Assembly: GCF_001625215.2 (NCBI RefSeq)
Contig: NC_030382.2
Location: 46,837,364-46,901,363, forward strand
DNA length: 64,000 bases
Reading direction: 5' to 3'
DNA from: Daucus carota subsp. sativus
Taxonomy: Eukaryota > Streptophyta > Magnoliopsida > Apiales > Apiaceae
The notes beneath the pieces are model-generated. The model had not been told where the DNA came from. It searched no databases and worked only from the letters and a program-made list of their open reading frames with translations. This document shows, in pieces, positions 34,837-47,334 of this stretch. Numbering within the stretch: the stretch's first letter is position 1; every line of letters starts with the position of its first letter. The position numbers were made by a program, and so were the translations under genes.

Positions 34837-35505
34837 TTAATTCTTTAATGACGATAAACGTTCAAGCTCAACTATGTCTGAGCTCCAGTCGATGGAAGAA
34901 TCATTTCCAAATATCATCATCCTCGCCCTCAGAAAATCCAGCACAAACTCATAATTCTTCAAGTCCTCGTAACTTTCCATATCTCCATTTCTCTTCTGAT
35001 CTACACGAGGCCATTTTGGCTCTCTCAAGTTTTTCATAACACCATTTCTCTTGTGATCCTCATGAGGCACTTTTGCCAGTCTCAAATTCTTTCGATGACA
35101 ATCTTCTTCGACTTGAACATCCACATGACAGAATCTGACCTTTTTCTTCATCCCAGTGCTGCGCTCACGTCTCGAGTCTGGCAAACTTTTACTCAAACAC
35201 GATTTCACGTCAGCATTGACAGCATGAGCACAACCCTGATTCAGACACGACTCGCTGGTTTTTATCAGATCATTCAGATGACCATTAGTGGTAAAGATGC
35301 CTCTGATTAAATTGGTGAATCGAGCACCAGGTGAGATTGTTTGTTGCATCTTCTTTACACCCACATAAATCTTGTGAGCACTGTCCTTCAACTTAAACAA
35401 ACAACTAGTCCCAACTGGTTTGGAACTTGATGCGGTAAAACAAGAAAATTTTGAGACACATGAAGAGTTTGTTGGATATTTCCTCTTGTTTATTGATTTC
35501 TCCAT
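34837..35505 (-). CDS. BIG GRAIN 1-like protein (probable)
   Basis: Single exon, 222 residues, basic and largely disordered in appearance. Visible marks are SPGARFTNLIRGIFTTNG (58-75), a lysine patch followed by a hydrophobic strand, KKKVRFCHVDV (120-130), and a C-terminal acidic/hydrophobic end DWSSDIVELERLSS. The SPGAR-type block with a following IFT segment, a KKVRF patch and a terminal SSD-(L/I)-E motif recall the plant BIG GRAIN 1-like family, plasma-membrane-associated proteins linked to auxin transport and growth. The match is by motif memory only. Two nearly repeated segments (VPHEDHKRNGVMKNL and PRVDQKRNGDMESY) suggest a short internal duplication. A TATA-like motif lies about 90 nt upstream. 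It sits alone, back to back with the Helitron-like array. Confidence 0.6.
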   Translation of the reverse strand: MEKSINKRKYPTNSSCVSKFSCFTASSSKPVGTSCLFKLKDSAHKIYVGVKKMQQTISPGARFTNLIRGIFTTNGHLNDLIKTSESCLNQGCAHAVNADVKSCLSKSLPDSRRERSTGMKKKVRFCHVDVQVEEDCHRKNLRLAKVPHEDHKRNGVMKNLREPKWPRVDQKRNGDMESYEDLKNYEFVLDFLRARMMIFGNDSSIDWSSDIVELERLSSLKN

Positions 35506-35593
35506 GCTGTTTTTTATATTTCTTTGATGTTTTTGTGTTTTGTGGAAGGAAGAAAGTTTTAATATTCGCAGGCTACGAAGAAAAGAACACTAA

Positions 35594-35600
35594 ATATATA
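35594..35600 (-). promoter_or_regulatory. Probable TATA box of the BIG GRAIN 1-like gene
   Basis: TATATAT on the minus strand (context CTCTATATATTTAG), about 90 nt upstream of the ATG at 35505. Confidence 0.5.
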
Positions 35601-36064
35601 GAGTGAGCGCAAAAGTGTATAAAGAATCAATCTGTCACGCCTTAAGAAGAAGCTTGGGGGAGTCAGGGAAGGGAAGACCATCATCAATCAAAGCCTTAAT
35701 ATATGCGTGTGACGTCATTAATTTTATGTAATTACTCTTTTTTTTAATTAATTATCTTTCACATGATTATTCGACCAATTCTCCCGTTTTTATTGCACTA
35801 ATTTTGTGAAACTTTGCACATTTATACATGAATGAACTGTCACCTATCAAAACTATAGAAGTATATAAGAGACTTTCTAATTTGACATAAATGATTGTAA
35901 TTGTATATAAGAGAATTTTTGATTCGATAAGTATAAATAATTGAATATAATTGTTTATATTTTTTTCACTAAAAGAGTTGAATATACAAGTCTATCTTAT
36001 ATAAAAAATTTTAAAAAATTAATTATCATCGTGTTTTCTAAATTTTAATAAATCAATCAATCAA

Positions 36065-36433
36065 TCAATATATATATATAAAGGAGGATGCGGACGCCTC
36101 TAGAATTGCTCGATTAAGTCTTCTGATTTTTCTTAAATTTTCGGATAGAAAATATAATCATATTCCTTTTAGAATTACTAAATAAGAAAAGAATTGTAAT
36201 ATCTTTAGAATTCAATAAGAAATACTAAATAAGAAAAGAATTGTATCATCTTTATAATTCAATACGAAATACAAAATAAGAAAAGAATTGTATCATCTTT
36301 AGAATTCAATAAGAAAAGAGTTGTATTATTTTTAGAATTCTTGAACCTGATTTTTTGAATTATAACTATATTTTCTATCTAAAAATTTAAGAAAAATCAG
36401 AAGACTGAATCGAGCAATTCTAGATATATATTG
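36065..36433. mobile_element. Fold-back made of two facing Helitron-like 5' ends
   Basis: Starts TCAATATATATATATAAAGG at 36065 and ends with the inverted form (ATATATATTGA) at 36433. The subterminal CTAGAATTGCTCGATT is mirrored near the right end by AATCGAGCAATTCTAG, and the inverted homology continues about 90 bp inward. Both outer ends correspond to the 5' end of the neighbouring Helitron-like elements and neither carries the 3' hairpin. The middle holds repeats of GAATTGTATCATCTTTAGAA. Confidence 0.75.
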
Positions 36434-36473
36434 ATTTTATTTTCGATAAGATATATAGAAGAATAATCTAATA

Positions 36474-38183
36474 CTAGTGAAAAAAGCCGCGCTTCGCGGC
36501 GGTGTCATGATCTTTTTTTTTTTAAATTCTGATATGAACTAATGTTATAATAGCATAAAAATTCTTTTGAGTTATCTCCCCGTTAAACATAGCACTAATT
36601 AAAAATATTATAATTAGTATAAAAATTTGCTTAAGTGGCTTTCATTTAATATTCTATCAAACTATCAAGAATCCTTGGATGTATGATATGTTAAGGTGTA
36701 TTATCGTAAAACTTTGTTTGCTTCATAAAAGCCGTTTGATATAAGGTTTGATTACTTCGCGGCGGCGTGTAATATCTATTCATAAATTATGAAATAGAAT
36801 AATATATGAAACTTGTAATATTAAAGATTATAATTGGATAAAAATTATTTTGAACCGTGGTCCTGTTTTAACAAAAAAATATATTATAACATAGATAAAA
36901 AATTTATTTTCGCCACTTCCCGTCAAACATAATACTAATAGAAAAATTATTATTATTTAGATAAAAATTAGTTTGGGCCGCCTCCCGTGCCCGTCAAACA
37001 CAATACTAATAGAAAAATTATTACTATTTAGATAAAAATTAGTTTGGGCCGTCTCCCGTGCCCATCAAACATAATACTAATCAAGAATCATTTTGATTAT
37101 CATAAAATCAATATATGATTCTTATTTTATATATCCTATTTATTTATTATTATTTTTATTTAATGATTCCTATATATTAGTTAAAAAATATTATTCTTTT
37201 ATTATTCTAATTTTTGTGCTATTAGTTTTTTTTAATGATTATTATTATTTTTTGAATAAATTATTATTATCTTTATAATCCTTAATTTTTTACTCGAAAT
37301 TTAAGAAAATTATAAGACTAATCGAAAATAAAAAATGTACGTATTACCTTATAATTTTTAAATATAAATTATATTTTATCTATGATTGTTAGTTTAGATG
37401 AATAAAATCCTATTTCTTTTAGAATTTCTAAATAAGAAGATCCTTGAATTTGATTTTTTGAATTATAATTTTATTTTCTATTCGAAATTCAAGAAAATTA
37501 TAAGACTGAATCGAACTATTGTAGAAATTGGTCGTAAGTCCATGCATACTATTTGAATGAGGTTGCGAAGATGTTGTTTTATGTTATTTTCTTGTTGATC
37601 ATTATGGAACGACGTGAGTTTAGCTCTACGAACCTGTTTAGACAATGTGAGATTCTGGAAGATGCTGATTTTTATTTTTTTAAAATATATTATTTGAAAA
37701 AAATTAATAAAATACGATTATAAATTTAACAATTTTTTTTGAAACAAAAATTTAATAACTTTTGAAAATAAAAATTGTATTTTTTAATTATATTTGTTCT
37801 ATAATTGTTATTTTATAAAATTCAACTACATTTTCAATATATCGTATCGAAAATAAGAATTGTATATATTACTTAACAAATAGTAACTATAAATTGTAGT
37901 TTATCTATTATTATTAGTTTAAATAAATATAATCCTATTTTTTTAGGATTACTAAATATAAAAAGAATTGTATCATCTTTAGAATTCAATAAGAAATACT
38001 ATTGTATCATCTTTAGAATTATTTGGAATTCAATGAGAAAAGAATTGTATCATCTTTAGAATTCTTGAACCTTATTTTTTGAATTATAACTATATTTTCT
38101 CTCCGAAATTTAAGAAAAATGAGAAGAATGAATCGAGCGATTGTAGAGACGCCCGCATCCTCCTTTATATATATATATATTGA
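36474..38183 (-). mobile_element. Helitron-like element H1
   Basis: On the minus strand it runs from TCAATATATATATATATAAA (5' TC at 38183) to a 3' hairpin (GCCGCGAAGCGCGGC) and terminal CTAG at 36474-36477. 1710 bp, very AT-rich, no coding. Next to the 3' end it carries degenerate tandem units built on GTGTTTGACGGG, shared with H2-H4. Confidence 0.8.
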
Positions 38184-39720
38184 CTAGGTCCGTAATTACA
38201 ACTGTGTTTAAAAATCTAAATAGTAGACACAAATAATAAATTAGATAACACGATATGTTCGAATCATAAAATTTAAATAGTAGACACAAATAATAAATTA
38301 GATGACACGATATGTTCGAATCACAAAATGTATTAACTCGGCGTGTCTAGAATTATTGAATTCAGTCTTATAATTTTCTTAATTAAATTTCAAATTGAAA
38401 ATAAAATTATAACATAAAAATCAGGTTAAAAAATACAATTCTTATTTTCAAAAGTTGTAGCGCTAAACTAACGTCGTTCCATAATGATCAAGAAGATAAC
38501 ATCTCAATCATGAAAACATTTTTGAGATCTTCGCAGCCTCATTCAAATAGTATGCATGAACTTACAATCAATCTCGATAACAGTTCGATTCAGTCTTATA
38601 ATTTTCTTAAATTTCGAATAGAAAATAAAATTATAATTCAAAAAATTAAGCTCAAGGATCTCAAAGGTAATACAATTCTTTTTTTTTTATTGGATTCTAA
38701 AAATAATAAAATTCTTTTCTCATAATTTTCTTAAATTTCGGATAAAAAATATAATTATAATTTATAAAATCAAGTTCAAGGATTCCAAAAGTTAATACAA
38801 TTCTTTTCGTTTTGGATTCTAAAGATAATACAATTCTTTTCTTATTTAGGAATCTTAAAAGAAATAGGATTATATTTATTTAAACTAACAATCATAGATA
38901 AAATACAATTTATATTTAAGATTTGTAAGGTAATACGTACAATTTTTATTTCGAATAGAAAATAAAAGATTGTAAAGATATTAATCATTGAAAAAACTAA
39001 TAGCAAAAAAATTAGATCCATAAAAGAATAATAATTTTTAATTAATAAATAGGAATCATAAAATGAAAATAATTAACAAACAAAATAGGATATATAAAAT
39101 AAGAATCATATATTGATTTTATGATAATGTAAATGATTCTTAATTAGTATTGTGTTTGACGGGCACGGGAGACGGCCCAAACTAATTTTTATCTAAATAA
39201 TAATAAATTTTCTATTAGTATTATGTTGGACGGGAAAGTGGCCAATAATTTTTTATTGAAGTTATAATATGATTTTTTTGTTAAAACGGGACCACGGCTT
39301 AAAATAATTTTCATCCAAATATAATCTTTAACTTCATCATAATTATAATAATTTTTCATTAGTAGTGTGAAACTAATATCTATATTATAATTTTTTGTTA
39401 TTATTACTGTGTTTGACAAGAGAGCGGCTCAAACTAATTTTTATCTATATTATTATATTTAATTTTATCATCATTATAATAATTATTGATTAATATTATC
39501 TTTGATGGGAGGGCGGTTCAAACAATTTTTTTTATTAGTATTGTGTTTGACAAGAGGGCCACTTAAACAAATTTTTATATTAATTATAATATTTTTTTAT
39601 TAATGATATGTTTAACAGGAACATGACTCAAAAGAACTTTTATGTAATTATAATATTAATTCGTATCAAAATTTATTAAAAATTCATAACGCCGCCGCGA
39701 AGCGCGGCTTTATTCACTAG
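38184..39720 (+). mobile_element. Helitron-like element H2 (5' end unclear)
   Basis: The 3' end is clear: hairpin GCCGCGAAGCGCGGC, then TTTATTCACTAG at 39709-39720. The 5' part from about 38343 shows the family subterminal sequence (TCTAGAATTATTGAATTCAG) without the TATATAAAGGAG start, so the true 5' boundary is uncertain. Related internal repeats as in H1. No coding. Confidence 0.65.
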
Positions 39721-40905
39721 TATATATATATAAAGGAGGATGCGGGCGTCTCTGGAATTGTTCGATTCATTCTTCTGATTTTTCTCAAATTTCGGATAGA
39801 AAATATATTTATAATTCAAAAATAAGGTTCAAGAATTCTAAAAGTAATACAACTCTTTTCTTATTGAATTCTAAAGATGATATAATTCTTTTTCTTTTTA
39901 TTTACTACTTCTTATTGAATTCTAAAGATGATACAATTCTTTTCTTTTTGAATTCTAAAAGTAATACAATTTTTTTCTTACTTAAGAATCCTAAAAGGAG
40001 TAGGATTATATTTATTTAAATTAACAATCATAGATAAAATACAATTTATATTTAGGATTTGTAGGGGATATACGTACGATTTTTATTTTCGATTTAGTCT
40101 TATAATTTTCTTAAATTTCGAACAGAAAATAAAGGATTGTAAAGATAATAATCATTAAAAAAACTCATAGCAAAAAAATTAGTAACATAAAAGAATAATA
40201 ATTTTTAACTAATAAATAGGAATCAAAAAATAAAAATAAATAACAAATAAAATAATATATATAAAATATGAATCATATATTGATTTTTTTATTTTTTTAA
40301 CGTAATTGATTTTATGATAATGTAAATAATTCTTGATTAGTATTGTGTTTGACGGGCACGGGAGGCGGCCCAAACTAATTTTTATCTAAATAATAATAAA
40401 TTTTCTATTTGTATTATGTTTGGCATGAAAGTAGCTAAAATAATTTTTTATCTATGTTATAATATTATTATTTTTTGTTAAAACGGGACCACAGTTTAAA
40501 ATACTTTTTATCCAATTATAATCTTTAATTTTATCATAATTAGAATAATTTTTATTACTATTGTGTTTGACAGTAAGGCGACTCAAACTAATATCTAAAT
40601 TATTATGTTTTCTTATTAATATTGTGTTTGACAAGGTAGCGGCTCAAACTAATTTCGATCTAAATTATAATATTTAATTTTATCATAAAAATAATAATTA
40701 TGGATTAATATTGTTTTTGACGGCAGGGTGTTCGAACTAATTTTATTATTAGTATTGTGTTTGACAGAATGGCCACTTAAAAAAAATTTATGCCAATTAT
40801 AATTTTTTTTATTTGTGATATGTTTAACGGGAAGATGACTCAAAATAATTTTTATGCTATTATAATACGGATTCATATCAAAATTTATCACGCCGCCGCG
40901 AAGCG
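39721..40905 (+). mobile_element. Helitron-like element H3, 3' end broken in the hairpin
   Basis: The 5' end TATATATATATAAAGGAGG directly follows the CTAG of H2. At the other end the hairpin is cut after GCCGCCGCGAAGCG and the 5' end of H4 begins at once, so the second hairpin arm and CTAG are missing. About 1.2 kb, no coding. Confidence 0.75.
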
Positions 40906-42773
40906 TATATATATATAAAGGAGAATGCGGTCGTCTCTAGAATTGCTCGATTTAGTCTTCTAATTTTTCTTAAATTTCAGATAGAAAATATAGTTATAAT
41001 TCAAAAAATCATGTTTAAGAATTCTAAAGGTGATACAATTCTTTTTTTATTGAATTCTAAATATGATACCATTCTTTTCTTTTTTATTTAATATTTTTAT
41101 TGAAATCTAAAGATGACACAATTCTTTTCTTATTTAATAATCCTAAAAGAATTAGGATTATTCTTTTCTTTTTTATTTGATATTTCTTATTGAATTCTAA
41201 AGATGACACAATTCTTTTCTTATTTAGTAATCCTAAAAGAAATAGGATTATGTTTAAAAAATCAGGTTCAAAGATTCCAAAAGTTAATACAATTCTTTTC
41301 CTTTTGGATTATAAAGATAATGCAATTCTTTTCTTATTTAGTTATCCTAAAAAGAGTAGGATTATATTTATTTAAACTAACAGTCACATATAAAATACAA
41401 TTTATATTTAAGATTTGTAAGGTAATACGTACAATTTTTATTATTAATTTAGTCTTATAATTTTTTTTTTAAATTTCGTACAGAAAATAAAGGATTGTAA
41501 AGATAATAATCATTAAAAAACACTAATAGCAAAAAAATTGTAAAATAGGATATATAAAATAGGAAATATATATTGATTTTATAATAATGTAGATGATTCT
41601 TGATTAGTATTGCGTTTGACGGGCGCGGGAGACGGCCCAAACCAATTTTTATTTAAATAATAATAAATTTTCTATTAGTATTATGTTTGACGGAAAGGTG
41701 GCTAATATAATTTTTTATCTATGTTATAATATTTGTTTTTTAAAACGGTACCACAATTCAAAATAATTTTTATCCAATTATAGTTATAATTTAAAAAATC
41801 AACTTGAAGGATTCCAAAAGTTAATACAATTTTTTTTTTCGAATTCTAGAGGTAATACAATTTTTTTATTATTTAGGAATGCGAAAAGTAATATGATTAT
41901 ATATATATTTAAACTAATAATCATAGATAAAATACAATTTATATTTCAGATTTGTAAGGTAATACGTACAATTTTTATTTCCGATTTAGTCTTATAATTT
42001 TCTTAAATTTCGAATAGAAAATAAAGGATTGTAAAGATAATAATCATTAAAAAACTAATACCAAAAATATTAGAACCATAAAAGAATAATAATTTTAAAC
42101 TAATAAAAGGAGTCAAAAAATAAAAATAATTAACATATAAAATAATACATATAAAATAGGAATCATATATTGATTTTATGATAATGTTAATTAGTATTGT
42201 GTTTGACGGGTACGGGAGGCGGCCCAAACTAATTTTTGTCTAAATAGTAATAAATTTTCTATTAGTATTATGTTTGATGAGAAAGTGGCTAAAATAATTT
42301 TTTATCTATGTTATAATATATATTTTTGTTAAAACGGGACCACAGTTCAAAATAGTTTTTGTCCAATTATAATCTTTAATTTTAACATAATTAGAATAAT
42401 TTTTATTAGTATGTGTTTGACAGTAAGGCAACTCAAACTAATATCTAAATTATAATGTTTTGTTATTGGTATTGTGTTTGACAAGAGAGCGGCTCAAACT
42501 AATTTTGATCTAAATTTTAGTATATAATTTTATCATAAAAACAATAATTATGGATTAATATTGTCTTTGACGGGAAGGAGGTTCAAACTAATTTTATTAT
42601 TAGTATTGGGTTTGAAAGGATGGCCACTTAAACAAATATTAATACCAATTATAATATTTTTTATTTGTGATATGTTTAACGGAAAGATGACTCAAAATAA
42701 TTTTTATGTTATTATAATACTGATTCATATCAAAATTTATCACGCCGCCGCGAAGCGCGGCTTTTTTCACTAG
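40906..42773 (+). mobile_element. Helitron-like element H4
   Basis: 5' TATATATATATAAAGGAGAA at about 40906, 3' hairpin GCCGCGAAGCGCGGC and terminal CTAG at 42770-42773. It is longer than H3 because an internal segment (GAATTCTAAAGATGA..., CCTAAAAGAAATAGGATTA) is repeated several times. No coding. Confidence 0.8.
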
Positions 42774-44039
42774 TTTACTTATATAAAGGAGAAGCGAGGG
42801 GCGTGTAGGTGGCGCCTCTCACATCGCTCCGTTCTATTTTTTTAATTTTTTGGAATTTTCGGATGAAAAATATCAAAAATAAAAACTACTTTTTTAGTTT
42901 CACATATATTAGAAGCAAGTTTCAGAATCTGATTTTGTTTTAGATTATTTATGGAATATATCAGAAAACTACCTTTTTTAGTTTCGAGTATATTGGAAGC
43001 AGGTTTCAAAATCTGATTTTGTTTTAGATTATTTATGGAATATAGCAGCTTGAAAGTTTTAATCTGATTTTGTTTCAGATTATTTAATTATGGAAATGAG
43101 TATCACACAAGTCTCTCTCTGCACCTATAAATACCCCTATAAGTTGTAGGGTTTTGGATCATCTAAACACAACATACTCTCTCTCAATACTACAAACCAA
43201 CTTCTCTCTGGTGATAGTTCACTTGCTCGATTTCTAACTTGATGGTGCCGTTCTTCTGCTGCAACAATAAGTGGAGGCTGTTTATACGGTATTAAAAAAA
43301 TATAAAAAAAATTAAAGGTTGTTTCAAGCAGGGTAGTTATAGACCGCTATGCGGGAGTCGACAAATTCAAACACCCGAGAAGAATACAGTCTTGACATGA
43401 TTTTGATGGATGATATCAATAAATTAACTATTGGTGATGTATGTTTGTTGGCTATTCTTTTATAATATTTGTTTTGTTCATCGGACATGTTTGTTGTTGT
43501 TAATTTTTATATGATTTACTTTGTATATAGGAAAATATTATTCATGCACTATCTGTTTGCTCCGTTCAAGCAACTTTTAAGTGAAGGCTGTTTATACAAT
43601 TTAAGAAAAATAAAGATGTTACAAGCAAGATAGTTATAGACCGCTATCTCGCGGATTTAAGTTAGATGTTTTTGTGCACAATCAATCCAAAAAAATTGAA
43701 GTAAAGTGACAATGTAAGAACATGATCACTTTTCAAAAAAAAATATAAATAAAATTAAGATTCGTCATGCTTTAAAGTTTAAATTGTTAATTACTTGTAA
43801 AAACTTATTTTCATTTTTTCACCATGAATTATAGTCCGATTTTGCAATTTTATATATTAGTATTGGTATTACATCAAGATTTGTATAATATAAAATTTAT
43901 TTCATCTTACAAATATTAATTTTTAATCATTAATATACTTTTTATAGACAGCCATAAAATTATTGCATTCTACAAATATTAATATTGAATCATTAATATA
44001 ATTTTTATAGGCCGCCGCAACGCGCGCCTTCTCAACTAG
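42774..44039 (+). mobile_element. Helitron-like element H5, sister of 22603-24256
   Basis: Begins TTTACTTATATAAAGGAGAA right after the CTAG of H4 and ends with hairpin GCCGCAACGCGCGCC and CTAG at 44036-44039. The body matches the element at 22603-24256 (GGGGCGTGTAGGTGGCGCC near the 5' end, AATCTGATTTTGTTTTAGATT repeats), not H1-H4. 1266 bp. No coding. It lies about 0.8 kb upstream of the OB-fold gene start codon. Confidence 0.8.
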
Positions 44040-44428
44040 TTATATATAATTTATTCATTTTAAGATCATATCTCATATTGATTTTATTTAAATTCTAGAT
44101 AAATTGTCTGAGAATTGATGCAAAGTATTCGGGATTCAAGCACAATAATTGGTTAGTTTTAATATAAAAATAATTAATGATACAAAAATATATGATAGTA
44201 ATAATTTTAACAATAATTTTAATCAATATAAATCAATAAATTATTTTCAAATTGGATATGATATTTTTTAATAAAAATAAGGTTTAAAATGGCACTTGGC
44301 CTCGTCAAGTCAAAACATACATCTGCAAAGCATATACTCCTATAGAACAAGACCGAAAACATACGAATCCCAACTTGTACAGCGGCTTTATCAACACAGA
44401 TCTCAAACTAGTCTTCCTCAGTTTCCAG

Positions 44429-44820
44429 GTGAATCTCTATCTCCTTCCTGATTTTCTTAATATTAATTACTCTTATTAAAATCATATATCGGTTCGTTTA
44501 CTAAATAACTATGATTGTATCGGGTAATCTCCAAATCAAACATTGTAAATTGTTTTGGATTATAAAACGCATCTATGTCTAATCCGAGCAAATTGGTCAT
44601 GATTTAGTTTGTGTAGTATGAATGTAAGCTCTTGATTTCAGATCTTTACGATTCATAGCATTCAAATTGTATATATTCAATTTGTTTTGTCTTGTTAATT
44701 ATCTAGAATTTGCAAGTTTTTTTTTCTGAATATGATTGATTTTACTGGATTCGTATGTCTGTTTGTTGATGTTTATTTGTATTGGGTATATTTTGATATG
44801 GGTTATTGTTTGTTGTGAAG
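44429..44820 (+). other. Probable 5' UTR intron of the OB-fold gene
   Basis: Donor context TTTCCAG|GTGAAT at 44428/44429 and acceptor GTTGTGAAG at 44820, 12 nt before the ATG. A leader intron is common in such plant genes; here it is inference from splice-site shape only. Confidence 0.45.
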
Positions 44821-44832
44821 GTTTCTAATAAA

Positions 44833-46721
44833 ATGGCAGAGGAAAAGAAACAACCTGTCTTCTCTAAGGTTGCGGAACTTCGACCTGGTAATTATGGGCT
44901 CAATCTCACTGTCAAGGTCGTTAGCACAAAGGTTGTAGCGCAAAGAGGCCAGGGACGGCAGATGCGTCTTGTTGAATGCTTGGTGGGTGATGAAACTGGA
45001 ATGATAATCTTCACAGCTAGAAACGATCAAGGTACGGGTTCATCTCTTAATATTATAGCGGATACTTGTGAAAATTTCTATTTGTGCATTGTATTTCTTC
45101 TCTTTTGTTGTGTAATAATTAGATCACTTTTGTAGTAGATATCAACTCAGAGTTCCTAAGAGCAAGTCCAATAGGTGTGCTAAATCAAGTCTTAAATCCA
45201 AAAATAGGGAATATGGGATAAAATTGCACTCCAACACTATGCTAGTGATGTGCTAAATCACTAGCACAAGCATCTCCTTCCCTATTTTTAGAATATGCTA
45301 GCCACTTCTAAACTATTTTTAACATTAAAATATTCATTTCCCTCTCTCCTCCACATCATTTCCTTCTCTTTTTTCCCTCTCTCCTCAACTATTTAATATT
45401 ATTATAATAATAGGGAATGGATATAGGGAATACTATTGGAGCTCATGTGCTAAATCTTGTGCTAAATCACTAAGACATATTATTTTATAATATTTTTAGG
45501 GAACCTCTTAGCATAGTGTTGGACTTGCTCTAAGCAGTGATATGAATGATTGATTTGGTAAGGATGTTTATTTTAACACTCTCGCTCTCGAATATGGGAC
45601 ACGAAGGAATGCTGGCTGTACTTTATGTGTTTGCATAGTCAAGAATTGCTTGCTAGTTCATAGATGTTATGGTTATTTTATAAAGTGACAGTACTTGACG
45701 AATAAAATTAAGAGAGTTACTTGGCAGTAATAAAACTCAGAGAGTTGGTCATTCATTGGCTTATTGATATCATTACATATGTAATAATCATTTTTATTTA
45801 GGTTCATAGTGTTGCAATGATGTAGGACCTCTCCAGTTTGCTGGTATATAGTATGGCTTGTGGAATAAGGTTTTCTAAATGAAGTGAGGTTTTTAGTCTA
45901 TGCATTTGCAAGTTATTACAGGGAAAACAAAGATGGGAGATGGGTAACTATGAGTTTCAGTGAAGATAAATTATTACTCCCTCCATCCCATTTTAAGTGT
46001 CCACTTTGCAATTTTCACACATATTAAGAAACAATTAATGTAATGTTTTTATCATCATCTTTCACAACTAATCAGCTTAGTTTTCATACATATTAATTAC
46101 GTATCTCATTAATTATTGTGTATTGGACCTCCTCTCACTTCAAATTACACTATACATTTATAATGCTTCTAAATATATTTATGAGAGGTTGTTGGTTGTA
46201 TTTAATACTATATTAGAAATAGTATAAATTTTACATGGGTTAAAGAGTATGACACATATTTTGGGATTTTTTTTTTGACAAAGTGGACATTTAAAATGGG
46301 ATGGAGGGAGTAGTTTTGTTTCTTGATGGTTTTAATAGATAAGTATATGTTTTTTCTTTGCATACTTGAGTGTTTGTATCGTATATTGTGAGAATATATT
46401 TTGGATAACAGGGAACAATAAGATTGAATTGTGTGCTTAGGGACTGCAGCTTTTCTCAATGGCCGGAATGATTTTATAAGTTCTTACTAGCATTATAGGC
46501 TCTCATTTTTCTCATTTTCATGATGTCCAGTTGACTTGGTGAAAGAAGGTGCCACTATAATTTTGCGTAATGCAAAAATTGACATGTTCAAAGGCTCAAT
46601 GAGGCTTGCTGTGGACAAATGGGGTCGTGTTGAGGGCACCGAAGATGCCACCTTTGCTGTGAAAGAAGAGAGCAATTTGTCCCTGATCGAATTTGAGATA
46701 GTGAATGTTGTTGAAGAGTGA
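44833..46721 (+). CDS. Single OB-fold nucleic-acid-binding protein (At4g28440/SOSS-B-like)
   Basis: Two exons, 44833-45031 and 46531-46721, GT-AG, phase 1; 129 residues. The protein is one OB fold of the RPA/SOSS-B type: KVAELRPGNYGLNLTVKVVS, then VECLVGDETGMIIFTARNDQVDLVKEGATIILRNAKIDMFKG and RLAVDKWGRVE. Proteins of this type bind single-stranded nucleic acid; the animal relative SOSS-B acts in DNA repair, while the plant protein's role is not established. I start at MAEEKKQ, since an upstream in-frame ATG (44806) gives an extension not expected for the family. The 1.5-kb intron contains two MITEs (45160-45530 and 45977-46310). Confidence 0.9.
45160..45530. mobile_element. MITE with GAGCAAGTCC ends, TAA duplication, in OB-fold gene intron
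   Basis: GAGCAAGTCCAATAGG... and ...TTGGACTTGCTC are inverted, 371 bp apart, flanked by TAA on both sides. Internal GTGCTAAATC repeats. Same family as 13637-14033. Confidence 0.85.
45977..46310. mobile_element. Stowaway MITE in OB-fold gene intron
   Basis: CTCCCTCCATCCCATTTTAA and TTAAAATGGGATGGAGGGAG are inverted ends of the Stowaway (Tc1/mariner) type, flanked by TA on both sides. 334 bp. Confidence 0.92.
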
Positions 46722-47334
46722 CTCTCCAGCAATGCTGCCTGCTTAATAATGAGTTTAGAAAGATTTTCCTTTTTTTGTAAGCAGTTGTTTGGTCTGACAT
46801 CTGTATTTTCAACTTTAAGATAAAAAAGTTTGTGTTTAACATGTACTTTTTTAAAAGAGATGGTACTATGGTTGTGAACTTGACCATAGAAAACGGTAGA
46901 GTGCCCTAGTGTGTGTTACAATACAGCTGGTTTTTACTGAGCTCAATGAAATTTCTTTGCTGATTGAGCATACTTAAGTTGGGGTTCTCGTGATCGGAGA
47001 GTAATTTAGGGGGTGGACACGGTTCTACACTTAATTTCTCATATTTGATGCTATAGACTAGAGTTATGCCCTGATGCAAATTCACCAACTAAAATAGGCA
47101 ATGGTTGAGTTGGAAAAATTGTGAAGCTGAGGAAATTCTAGCTCTTTCGATGCATGGGATGAACTTTGGTTTTTGTGATCACCATCTTAAATTTTGATGT
47201 CCATTAAGTCACAACCTAGAATAAATAGCCTTTATTATCACTTATACAGTTACATGAGGAGTTTCTATCTTTAAGTACCACAACGCCAATCGACTTCGCC
47301 AAGCACGACAACGCCAATCTAATGTTCAGATCTA
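46722..47334. other. OB-fold gene 3' UTR and intergenic DNA
   Basis: 3' UTR then AT-rich DNA; no gene or RNA recognised. A short CACGACAACGCCAATC-type repeat begins near 47280 and recurs around 47300 and 47640-47720. Confidence 0.5.

Noticed and set aside
36065-44039. CRISPR-like or satellite array interpretation of the AT-rich repeats
   Set aside because: Spacing is irregular, units are long and degenerate, and clear Helitron 5' and 3' termini recur. This is a plant nuclear mobile-element array.
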